Source: a virus
Virus record (IMG/VR): IMGVR_UViG_3300027969_000072
Span: 27,524-91,523 of that record
Length of the DNA stretch: 64,000 nt
Direction: 5' to 3' (one strand)
How positions within the stretch are numbered: position 1 is the stretch's first letter; every line of letters begins with the position of its first letter. Below, in pieces: positions 52,106 through 58,899 of this stretch. The notes under the pieces are model-generated. The model saw only the letters and a program-made list of their open reading frames with translations. It had not been told where the DNA came from and did no database searches. Both the position numbers and the translations under genes were made by a program.

Positions 52106-52308
52106 TGGCTTTACCTTGTCCAGGATGTCAACAACCAATAGGATTGACTATTGATTTTATAGTAAAGAATCCAATATCACAATGTCCCTTTTGTGGTGTT
52201 ATAATGAATTTTAAAGCAGATCCTAAAGTTGTATCAGAATATAAAGAAGCTATAGATCAAATTAAATCAATTCAAGAAAAATATCAAAAAATTGCCAAAT
52301 TTAAGTAA
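52105..52308 (+). CDS. Small zinc-ribbon protein
   Basis: A 67-residue protein with two CxxC knuckles (CPGCQQ at residues 5-8 and CPFCG at about 27-30), followed by a coiled-coil tail. It overlaps the upstream stop by one base (TAATG), making it the third member of the DUF2589 cassette. Confidence 0.65.
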   Translation: MALPCPGCQQPIGLTIDFIVKNPISQCPFCGVIMNFKADPKVVSEYKEAIDQIKSIQEKYQKIAKFK

Positions 52309-52389
52309 ACAAATAGATAATTTTTTTATATATATCAAGAATAAATTTTAATCAGGGTATTTTTACTTTGATTAAAAAAAAAATCTTAT

Positions 52390-53232
52390 ATGACAAACAC
52401 TTTAATGTACAATTCTCTAGTTCAGAAACTAAGAGAATTTTTTTTGGAAAAAAACTTCGTAGAAGTACCAACACAATCTAGACTATCAATTTTAGCAGCT
52501 TGTGAAAATCCACACTCAGTATCAACCTTTGAATACAATGGTGAGATATGGCCTTTACCACAAACAGGACAAATGTGGCTCGAGTATGAATTATTAAAAA
52601 ATCCTACTTGGGAAGGAGTTTTCTGTGTATCTACAAGCTACAGAGCAGAAAAAAATCCAATTCCTGGAAGACATGAACTAATCTTTCCAATGTTTGAGTT
52701 TGAATCAAAAGGCAAATATAAAGATTTAATTCTATTAGAAAAAGAACTTCTTGAGTATTTAGGATTTGGATCACCTGTTGAAATGGACTATAACAAAACT
52801 TGTAAAGAATATGGAGACGTATCAATTTTAGAAAATGAACATGAAACTAAAATGTGGAATGAAGTAAGCCATTGTGTCTCTCTTCAAAACTTCCCACTAA
52901 GAACTAATCCATTTTGGAACATGCAAAATCAAAAAGATGATATATTCAATAAAGTTGATATAATATTATATGGACAAGAAACAATAGGTGCGGCAGAAAG
53001 AAGTTGTGATATTGACTCTATGAGAAAAATGTTCTATACAATAGAAAATGGTGGATACTCTGAAAAATTATTCGAATTATTTGGAAAAGAAAGAGTAGAA
53101 AAAGAATTAGAAGATTTCTTAAAATTTGACTTCTTTCCAAGATTTGGTGCAGGAATTGGTTTAACAAGATTAGCAAGAGCTATGGAGTTACTTCAAAAGC
53201 AAAATCAAGAACAACTTGAATTACAAGACTAA
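52390..53232 (+). CDS. Class II aminoacyl-tRNA synthetase-like catalytic domain (Asx/Lys type)
   Basis: The 280-residue protein is a stand-alone class IIb core: motif 2 VSTSYRAEKNPIPGRHELIFP with following FEFE strand, and motif 3 GAGIGLTRLARAM. It lacks the N-terminal OB-fold anticodon-binding domain. It could charge tRNA, modify another molecule, or make asparagine as archaeal AsnRS-like paralogues do. Unlike the Arg and Leu-like proteins in this window it shows no codon or residue avoidance (11 arginines, 31 leucines using mainly TTA). Confidence 0.75.
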   Translation: MTNTLMYNSLVQKLREFFLEKNFVEVPTQSRLSILAACENPHSVSTFEYNGEIWPLPQTGQMWLEYELLKNPTWEGVFCVSTSYRAEKNPIPGRHELIFPMFEFESKGKYKDLILLEKELLEYLGFGSPVEMDYNKTCKEYGDVSILENEHETKMWNEVSHCVSLQNFPLRTNPFWNMQNQKDDIFNKVDIILYGQETIGAAERSCDIDSMRKMFYTIENGGYSEKLFELFGKERVEKELEDFLKFDFFPRFGAGIGLTRLARAMELLQKQNQEQLELQD

Positions 53233-53234
53233 CA

Positions 53235-53266
53235 AAAAAGAGAGACGAAAGTCTCTCTTTTATTTT
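53235..53266. terminator. Bidirectional hairpin terminator
   Basis: AAAGAGAGAC/GTCTCTCTTT stem with a GAAA loop between convergent genes. Confidence 0.88.
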
Positions 53267-53445
53267 TTTAGTATTAAATCAATCTTTTGATCCCTAACAT
53301 AAGCTTTACTTTTTCTATAAAAATCCTCTATGACATTTTGAGCATCATAACCATATGATTGCATATCCATAATCTGTTCCCTTGTTAAAGGTAAAGTAAC
53401 TCCTTCACAGATAACATAACCATTTTTATCAAAATCAATCTTCAC
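53260..53445 (-). CDS. Small unknown protein with C-terminal VRDQKIDLILKK motif
   Basis: A 61-residue protein starting MKIDFDKNGYVICEG, with a helix (TREQIMDMQSYGYDA) and ending YVRDQKIDLILKK, a strong copy of the recurring C-terminal motif. Its ATG overlaps the stop of the Fpg/Nei-like gene. Confidence 0.55.
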   Translation of the reverse strand: MKIDFDKNGYVICEGVTLPLTREQIMDMQSYGYDAQNVIEDFYRKSKAYVRDQKIDLILKK

Positions 53446-54245
53446 TATTTAGTTTTACTTTTATATATAGAATAAGAATCCCATTTCTCATCATACCAGA
53501 AAGTTCTACCAGTATTATCTCTACAAGATAAACCTTTCTGATAAAATACCCACTTCTTAAATTCTTCATAATCAGAATCAAATGGATTAGTCCAATCGGA
53601 AAGTTGACCACCATTTAATGTATAAGCTTTAATTGGAACATCTTTACAAAAATCTAATATATCTGGATTTTGTAAAATAATTGTTCTCGCAGATTCAAAT
53701 GGATTTACATTTATGTAATAAAGTATAGTAGAACGTAAGTAATTACCAATTCCATTAAAGTATTTTTGATTTAAAAGAACTTCACAAATTGGTTTATCAA
53801 ATGCTTTCAGTTTTAAATTATCTAAAACATTACTTTTGAATTCATCAAATTCTTTTGTTGGATCTGGTCCTCTTTTTACACCAGTAAATGCACCTAATCT
53901 ATATCGTGGCCCCATATATGAACCATAAAGTAATAAAGAATTACCATCATCAGTATCAATTCTCATTCTAACAAACTTAGTATCATTCCAATTTTCAGTA
54001 GGAACAAACTTCCAATTACCAGACATACCCATAAATACAGAGAAGTCTAATGTTTTTATATCATTTTTAGTTTTTAATTGTAGTTCTTTACCAAAAGACT
54101 CTGCAATTACTTCAAAATCTTCGATTAGTTCAGAGTCGATTGGAATATTACCTTTCTGAACGTGATATAATTTTGTAAACTTTCTTTTCTTTGAGTGATG
54201 ATTTATATAATCCTGCATTATTCTCAATTCCGCTAATTCTGGCAT
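53445..54245 (-). CDS. Fpg/Nei-family DNA glycosylase
   Basis: The 266-residue protein begins MPELAELRIMQ, with the catalytic N-terminal Pro2-Glu3 after Met removal. It has the H2TH region (NQKYFNGIGNYLRSTILYYINVNPF). The C-terminus has a GRTFWYDEKWD segment in place of a four-cysteine zinc finger, a zinc-less arrangement as in NEIL1-like enzymes. It should excise oxidised bases and nick DNA. The last gene of its operon overlaps it by 1 base. Confidence 0.85.
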   Translation of the reverse strand: MPELAELRIMQDYINHHSKKRKFTKLYHVQKGNIPIDSELIEDFEVIAESFGKELQLKTKNDIKTLDFSVFMGMSGNWKFVPTENWNDTKFVRMRIDTDDGNSLLLYGSYMGPRYRLGAFTGVKRGPDPTKEFDEFKSNVLDNLKLKAFDKPICEVLLNQKYFNGIGNYLRSTILYYINVNPFESARTIILQNPDILDFCKDVPIKAYTLNGGQLSDWTNPFDSDYEEFKKWVFYQKGLSCRDNTGRTFWYDEKWDSYSIYKSKTK

Positions 54246-54436
54246 ATTCTTTTTATTTTTTCTTTTCTTTTAAGTACTCTCATATTTCGTTTTGCTAATT
54301 CTTTAAGTCGTTTGGCCATAGTCTGATATGATTTCTGTGTATCCTCATCTAATTCAGTACCGATGATTGGTCCAAATCTATCAACATATGCTTGGTTTAC
54401 ACCAGAGTTATGATCAACTATTACTATATCTTTCAT
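54233..54436 (-). CDS. Small basic unknown protein
   Basis: A 67-residue protein starting MKDIVIVDHNSGVNQ with a strongly basic C-terminal helix (RLKELAKRNMRVLKRKEKIKR). It overlaps both neighbours by 1 and 13 bases. It could bind nucleic acid. No family recognised. Confidence 0.5.
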   Translation of the reverse strand: MKDIVIVDHNSGVNQAYVDRFGPIIGTELDEDTQKSYQTMAKRLKELAKRNMRVLKRKEKIKRICQN

Positions 54437-54870
54437 TATTTTAATAAATCTCTAATTACAAAATCTCTTTTTATGGCAGCTGGTAGTAAATTGATTATTT
54501 GTCTTTTGCTTGTTATTTTATTTATAGTTTCATAAGTATAAATAGTTTTCAATGGACTTTCATCTCTACTACTATAACCAATCGGTCTTTTTATTTCTTT
54601 ATCTTCTAACCAAACCTTATCTATAATATTATTCACAACAGAAATCCAAATTGTATGTCTTTCATTAAAAACTAGTTTCCAAAACGAATTAGACTTTGGA
54701 TGTATCTTAGATATTTCTGTCCAACCATAAGTGCCGTCTTTTCTCTGAGCCCATTTTTTTACAACATTATCTAGTACCATATTATTAGTACCACCATCCA
54801 TGTATTCATAAGGTTTATGAAAATCAGTTCTTGTAAAACCTATCTCTCGCAATTTACTGTGTGTATTCAT
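54436..54870 (-). CDS. Unknown protein, first gene of the glycosylase operon
   Basis: The frame opens at 54888, but the TATATTTG promoter box overlaps that region, so the ATG at 54870 (MNTHSKLREIGF, 144 residues) is chosen, 4 bases after the box and leaderless. The protein has a WTEISKIHPKSNSFW segment, a beta region (HTIWISVVNNIID) and ends IKRDFVIRDLLK, a variant of the recurring C-terminal motif. Confidence 0.55.
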   Translation of the reverse strand: MNTHSKLREIGFTRTDFHKPYEYMDGGTNNMVLDNVVKKWAQRKDGTYGWTEISKIHPKSNSFWKLVFNERHTIWISVVNNIIDKVWLEDKEIKRPIGYSSRDESPLKTIYTYETINKITSKRQIINLLPAAIKRDFVIRDLLK

Positions 54871-54874
54871 ACTA

Positions 54875-54882
54875 CAAATATA
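54875..54882 (-). promoter_or_regulatory. Leaderless Bacteroidota-type promoter (TATATTTG)
   Basis: TAnnTTTG box on the minus strand ending 4 bases before the ATG at 54870. It decides that start. Confidence 0.6.
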
Positions 54883-54916
54883 AAACAATTTTATTAAATA
54901 TAATATAATTTCTATA

Positions 54917-54924
54917 TCTTTGTA
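54917..54924 (+). promoter_or_regulatory. Bacteroidota-type promoter (TATCTTTG)
   Basis: Perfect TAnnTTTG box 14 bases before the coaD start codon. Confidence 0.65.
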
Positions 54925-54938
54925 TATAATTTCAACTT

Positions 54939-55412
54939 ATGAAAACAATCGCAATTTATCCAGGCTCTTTTAATCCTATGCACGTAGGTCATTTAAACAT
55001 TTTAGAGAAAGCAGAGCGTATTTTTGGAAGAGGAAACGTCATTACTGCAATAGGTATCAATCCAGATAAAGTAAATACTAACGATAAAACTTACCTATTT
55101 GAACAAGATAATAAAGCAAAACTTATTTCTCAAAAAATAAACAGAACTGTAATAACTTATAGTAAATTCTTACACGAACTTGTAGAAGATTATGAAAAAG
55201 AAGGTTATAATGTAGTTATAATTAGAGGTTTAAGAAATGGCGTTGATTTAGATTACGAAGTAAATCAAATGAGATTTATAAATGACTTTAAAAAAGATAT
55301 AAATGTAGTTTACATTACTTGTGACCAAGAGTTTGAACATATTTCGTCTTCTGCAATTAGAAAGATTGAACAATTTGGTGGTCCAGATATGATAAAAAAA
55401 TATATTCTATAA
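54939..55412 (+). CDS. coaD: Phosphopantetheine adenylyltransferase-like (CoaD)
   Basis: At 157 residues this is a full-length CoaD: IYPGSFNPMHVGHLNIL with HVGH at 15-18, the IIRGLRNGVDLDYE signature, FINDFKK, and the ISSSAIRKI motif near 133-141. It transfers AMP to 4'-phosphopantetheine in coenzyme A synthesis. No other CoA gene is visible. It could also accept a related substrate. The stop overlaps the next start (TAATG). Confidence 0.88.
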   Translation: MKTIAIYPGSFNPMHVGHLNILEKAERIFGRGNVITAIGINPDKVNTNDKTYLFEQDNKAKLISQKINRTVITYSKFLHELVEDYEKEGYNVVIIRGLRNGVDLDYEVNQMRFINDFKKDINVVYITCDQEFEHISSSAIRKIEQFGGPDMIKKYIL

Positions 55413-55612
55413 TGGTTAGTTACAATGGTTGTTGCGAAAGTTGTAATCACTATACAACTATTGAAATAGATACAACAAAAAATTATAATACTTCTTATCA
55501 CGAAAAAACATTTTTGTGTCAAGAGTGTGAAAAAAAACAAGAGATTGAAAAAAGAGATAAAAAATTAAACCAGTTACTTAAACGTAACTGGTTTGATATA
55601 TTTAAACGGTAG
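55412..55612 (+). CDS. Small zinc-finger protein
   Basis: A 66-residue protein with CCESCNHY and FLCQECEKK knuckles about 30 residues apart, a likely single zinc finger. It contains KRDKKLNQLLKR near its end, matching the recurring C-terminal motif with a 10-residue extension that coincides with the hairpin at 55566-55596. It is translationally coupled to coaD. Confidence 0.6.
   Translation: MVSYNGCCESCNHYTTIEIDTTKNYNTSYHEKTFLCQECEKKQEIEKRDKKLNQLLKRNWFDIFKR
55566..55596 (+). terminator. Terminator-like hairpin inside the end of a coding region
   Basis: AACCAGTTAC/GTAACTGGTT forms a strong stem within the last codons of the 55412 gene. The T run after it is short (tttgatatattt), so it may be a weak terminator or mRNA stabiliser. 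Confidence 0.5.
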
Positions 55613-56639
55613 ATTTATTTAGATAATCTGTATAGTTTGCTACTATTGAATTTACTTTTTTGAAATCATGTGGTTCTTTACCAGTAAAATCAACATCTAA
55701 ATAAAAAAGTAATTCAACAAAGTCTAAATTATATTTATTAGCAGTAGTTATAATTTTCGTATCTGATAAAATTTGAATTATTTTCTCTTGAGTTATAACA
55801 TCATTCATATCCATTAGATAACCATTTTGTATCATCCATCTTTTTAATCCGTGAAATCTAACATAAACCTCTGCGGGTGAAGTTAAATAGTCGGTAGTAT
55901 GTTTATCATCAAACATACTTTGAAACTGATCTCTAAAACTATCTACTGCATCAATTGCAATCTTTTTACCTTCTGGATTCTTAATATCACTTATCTTTGT
56001 TTTAATAGCAATCTCAACTAATTGTTTTGAATAAAAATCTATCTTACCTTGTAGTTTTTTCTTACCCTTATCGTTTTGAAGAACTATATCCTTATCCAAA
56101 ATATCAACAATATTTGTAAATTCACTATATGGTAAATCCTTATCACTCATAATATCATCAACTAAGTGTCTAAGTTCATGATTTACAACTTGTTCTGATC
56201 CCAACGAATTAAGTCTTTGTTTATCAACAATAATTGCTTTTACCTTATTACCTCTTTCATCAAAGTGTCTCATATAACATGCCATAACACCTTTCTCACC
56301 ACCTATAAACTCCATAGTTTCTGTATCAACACACACAAATCTAATATCTTTAATTTTGGATATAACCAAATCCTTCTTTATCGTATCTAACTTATCAGTT
56401 GATAAAATATCATCTATTAAATCTTGTTTAAATTTAGTTATTAAAACTCCCTCTTTTGTAGTAGGTTTATTACTTATATCATAAATGATCTTATCAGTTT
56501 CTTTAGTAGTAATTTTATGATCTTTAAGATAATATCTCAAAGCACACATAATTCCAATTCCAACTAAAAGCTGTCTCCAACTAATATCTAACTCTTCATT
56601 GATATTATCATAATCATTTATCTTTTTAATATACTTCAT
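55602..56639 (-). CDS. Tagged HExxH metallopeptidase-like protein
   Basis: The 345-residue protein begins MKYIKKINDYDNINEELD (tag with an I-N-E site), has one hydrophobic segment near 22-36 and a zincin-like helix VVNHELRHLVDD (H154, E155, H158). A downstream SPAEVYVRFHGLKR could supply the third zinc ligand. This suggests a metalloprotease, possibly carried in the virion. The AT box at 56643-56654 lies 3 bases before the ATG. Substrate unknown. Confidence 0.6.
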   Translation of the reverse strand: MKYIKKINDYDNINEELDISWRQLLVGIGIMCALRYYLKDHKITTKETDKIIYDISNKPTTKEGVLITKFKQDLIDDILSTDKLDTIKKDLVISKIKDIRFVCVDTETMEFIGGEKGVMACYMRHFDERGNKVKAIIVDKQRLNSLGSEQVVNHELRHLVDDIMSDKDLPYSEFTNIVDILDKDIVLQNDKGKKKLQGKIDFYSKQLVEIAIKTKISDIKNPEGKKIAIDAVDSFRDQFQSMFDDKHTTDYLTSPAEVYVRFHGLKRWMIQNGYLMDMNDVITQEKIIQILSDTKIITTANKYNLDFVELLFYLDVDFTGKEPHDFKKVNSIVANYTDYLNKSTV

Positions 56640-56642
56640 AGT

Positions 56643-56654
56643 TTATATATTAAA
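56643..56654 (-). promoter_or_regulatory. AT box, putative late promoter
   Basis: TTTAATATATAA on the minus strand, 3 bases before the start of the tagged HExxH gene. Confidence 0.5.
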
Positions 56655-56663
56655 TATAATTAT

Positions 56664-56671
56664 TATATTTG
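56664..56671 (+). promoter_or_regulatory. Bacteroidota-type promoter (TATATTTG)
   Basis: TAnnTTTG box 31 bases before the LeuRS-like start codon. Confidence 0.55.
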
Positions 56672-56702
56672 CAACTAAACTATAATAAAGACTATAAATA
56701 AG

Positions 56703-57962
56703 ATGAAAGATAAAGATTATAAATATATTGCAACATTTTTCCCATACCCTTCTGGTAGTGGTTTGCACTGTGGACATTGGTATAACTATGCGATTATGGA
56801 TAGCTACTGTAGATACTTGAGATATAAAGGTGAAGAAGTTTTTCAACCATTTGGATATGATTCATTTGGATTGCCAGCAGAAAACTATGCAAAGAAAGTT
56901 GGTAGAGATCCAAGAGAAGTTACTTACGAGAATATAGAAAATTTTAGAATACAGATGGATAACATGGATACTCAATATGAGGAAATGTTGATTACTTCTG
57001 ATCCTAACTATATTGAGTACACACAATGGTTGTTTAAACAATTGTATGATAAAGGATTGGCTTATAAAAAAGATGGTGAAGTCGACTTCTGTAATAGTTG
57101 TGAAACTGTATTGGCCAGAGAACAAGTAAAAGAAGGTAAATGTGAAAGATGTTCTACAGAAGTAGAGAAGAAAACATTGAATCAATGGTATTTCAAAATT
57201 ACCGACTATAAAGATAGATTGATTGCTGGTTTGGATAAAATTGACTTTCCAGAATCTACGATAAAGTCACAAAGAAATTGGTTGGAAAATCAACATGACT
57301 GGTGTGTATCAAGACAAAGAAGTTGGGGTTGTCCTATTCCTATCGAAGGAGAAACAGATACAATGGACACATTTGTAGATAGTTCTATCTATACTATTAT
57401 CTATTGTATAATGAAGGGTATTAAACCAAAACCAGTTGATTTGTATGTTGGTGGATCAGAACATGCTTGCATGCACTTGATTTACATCAGATTTATTACA
57501 ATGTTTTTGTATGATATTGGATTTATTGACTTTGAAGAACCAATAACTAAATTGATACACCAAGGAATGATATTGAATCAAGGTGAAAAAATGTCTAAGT
57601 CTAAAGATAATGTAGTTAGTTTGGATGGATATGACCCAGATGAAATCAGATTTTACTTGATGTTTATTGGTCACTACTTTGATGGTGGATCTTGGTCTGA
57701 TGAAAATATAATCGGAATTAGAAGATTTATAAATAGAATGAAAACGTGGTTGGATAAAACAGGTGAAGAAACTATTGACATAGAAACATTCAAGAAAACT
57801 ATATTTGACTTTACAGATGCTTTTAAATTTAATAAAGTTGTAAGTTCATTTATGATTTTGTTGAATCAAAACAAAAATAAAGCGTTGACACCAGAGTGTA
57901 AAGAAGAATTGATACAATTGATTGAGATTTATATGCCTGGAATCCGAGCTAAATTAAACTAA
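56703..57962 (+). CDS. Minimal leucyl-tRNA synthetase-like protein without editing domain
   Basis: The 419-residue protein has the LeuRS catalytic core: FFPYPSGSGLHCGH (HIGH variant at 22-25), SFGLPAENYA, a zinc module (C130, C133, C147, C150), the WCVSRQRSWGCPIP segment, VGGSEHA, and EKMSKSKDN (KMSKS at 296-300). In cellular LeuRS the roughly 200-residue CP1 editing domain lies between QRNW and the SRQR segment; here only a few residues separate them. The anticodon-binding C-terminus is shortened too. Of 26 leucine codons, 25 are TTG and one (near the end) is TTA; neighbours use mostly TTA. It could charge tRNA-Leu or act on a fragment. Confidence 0.85.
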   Translation: MKDKDYKYIATFFPYPSGSGLHCGHWYNYAIMDSYCRYLRYKGEEVFQPFGYDSFGLPAENYAKKVGRDPREVTYENIENFRIQMDNMDTQYEEMLITSDPNYIEYTQWLFKQLYDKGLAYKKDGEVDFCNSCETVLAREQVKEGKCERCSTEVEKKTLNQWYFKITDYKDRLIAGLDKIDFPESTIKSQRNWLENQHDWCVSRQRSWGCPIPIEGETDTMDTFVDSSIYTIIYCIMKGIKPKPVDLYVGGSEHACMHLIYIRFITMFLYDIGFIDFEEPITKLIHQGMILNQGEKMSKSKDNVVSLDGYDPDEIRFYLMFIGHYFDGGSWSDENIIGIRRFINRMKTWLDKTGEETIDIETFKKTIFDFTDAFKFNKVVSSFMILLNQNKNKALTPECKEELIQLIEIYMPGIRAKLN

Positions 57963-58006
57963 ATATCATTTTTTAGATATAACTTACAAATGAGAGAGAA
58001 GATGGA

Positions 58007-58345
58007 ATGGATAAACATAAAAAAAACTTTACTAAAGATAAAGTAGTAAACAAAAGAATAAATGACTTTTTAGATAAATATCATATGAGAGATAAAGGTA
58101 AATTATTTTGGAAAGAAAGATGGTTTTCACTATGTAGTGCTCATCAACAATATGATAAAGAGTGTAACACTTGTAATATTGGTACTTGGGAAAATGTCTG
58201 GAGAACAAATATAGAGAAAGTAGTATTTATAATATCACCTAAATTATATAGGTGGTTATTAAAATTTAAAAAAGTGCAGACAATAGATATTAAAAAACAA
58301 GATGAATCCAAGAAATATTACAGAAGAAATCAAAGAAAAAATTAA
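58007..58345 (+). CDS. Small basic unknown protein
   Basis: A 112-residue, very basic protein. It contains a WKERWFSLCSAHQQYDK segment and CNTCNIGTW, which with the nearby histidine could form a metal site, and a C-terminal KKYYRRNQRKN tail. It may bind nucleic acid. Its 3' end overlaps the next gene. Confidence 0.5.
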   Translation: MDKHKKNFTKDKVVNKRINDFLDKYHMRDKGKLFWKERWFSLCSAHQQYDKECNTCNIGTWENVWRTNIEKVVFIISPKLYRWLLKFKKVQTIDIKKQDESKKYYRRNQRKN

Positions 58346-58511
58346 GAATGCACATTATCATAAATTTGGTGCAGTTGCACCAGATGGGTTCGTTTTAATA
58401 CCAGTTGAAACATTAGAAAGATTAAAAGATTTTGAAGTTTGGAAGAATTGGAAGCATAATCCACAAACATTAGAAGAGTTAGCAATTGAAGATTTAAAAA
58501 AACAAGAATAA
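58302..58511 (+). CDS. Small unknown protein
   Basis: A 69-residue protein in another frame, with its ATG 44 bases inside the end of the preceding gene. It has a helix (TEEIKEKIKNAHYHKF), a FVLIPVETLERLKDFE segment and an acidic C-terminus. The overlap suggests translational coupling. Unknown function. Confidence 0.5.
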   Translation: MNPRNITEEIKEKIKNAHYHKFGAVAPDGFVLIPVETLERLKDFEVWKNWKHNPQTLEELAIEDLKKQE

Positions 58512-58535
58512 ATTTGGTGTATTAAAAATTAGTTG

Positions 58536-58543
58536 TATCTTTG
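58536..58543 (+). promoter_or_regulatory. Bacteroidota-type promoter (TATCTTTG) before the tRNA-like element
   Basis: Perfect -7 box with TTTG at 58513-58516, 19 bases upstream, the classic Bacteroidota spacing. It directs transcription into the tRNA-like element. Confidence 0.65.
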
Positions 58544-58561
58544 TCAAACAATAAAGAAAAC

Positions 58562-58628
58562 GGCTTTGTATGGTAGTCTAAGGCCTCTAAAACCAGAAGA
58601 CGAGGGTTCGTTTCCCTCCAGGGTCACA
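58562..58628 (+). tRNA. Degenerate or unusual tRNA-like element
   Basis: GGCTTTG can pair fully with CAGGGTC if G-U pairs are allowed, enclosing TA at positions 8-9 and a perfect T arm GAGGG-TTCGTTT-CCCTC. The middle is too short (about 66 bases in all), and no proper D arm or 7-base anticodon loop can be drawn: the best anticodon stem CCTCT/AGAAG has one mismatch and a 6-base loop. No CCA is encoded. It may be a decayed tRNA, a tRNA mimic or an atypical tRNA. A promoter sits directly upstream. Confidence 0.4.
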
Positions 58629-58645
58629 AAAATATAATATATAAT

Positions 58646-58831
58646 ATGTTAAATTGGTTTAAAAAACTATTTAAAACAAACGTTGAAAAACGACTTATTG
58701 ATGATTATGAATTTAATTCAATAAGAAAAGAAAAAGAAGACGAATTAAATCGAATACTGGATAAAATTTCAGAAAAAGGTATGAAAGGTCTAACAAAAAA
58801 AGAACAACAATTTTTAAAAAATAATAAATAA
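58646..58831 (+). CDS. Small protein with rhomboid-tail-like motif
   Basis: A 61-residue protein beginning MLNWFKKLFKTNVEKR. It ends RILDKISEKGMKGLTKKEQQF, the ILDKIxxxGxxxLTxxExxFL pattern seen at the end of Bacteroidota rhomboid proteins and in the 21745 protein. The amphipathic start could touch membranes. It follows the tRNA-like element by about 18 bases. Confidence 0.55.
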   Translation: MLNWFKKLFKTNVEKRLIDDYEFNSIRKEKEDELNRILDKISEKGMKGLTKKEQQFLKNNK

Positions 58832-58899
58832 TTATGAAAAATATGTAGATTAAGGTTACAAACCACAACAAACCATTTTTATTTTTTAATATATATAAT

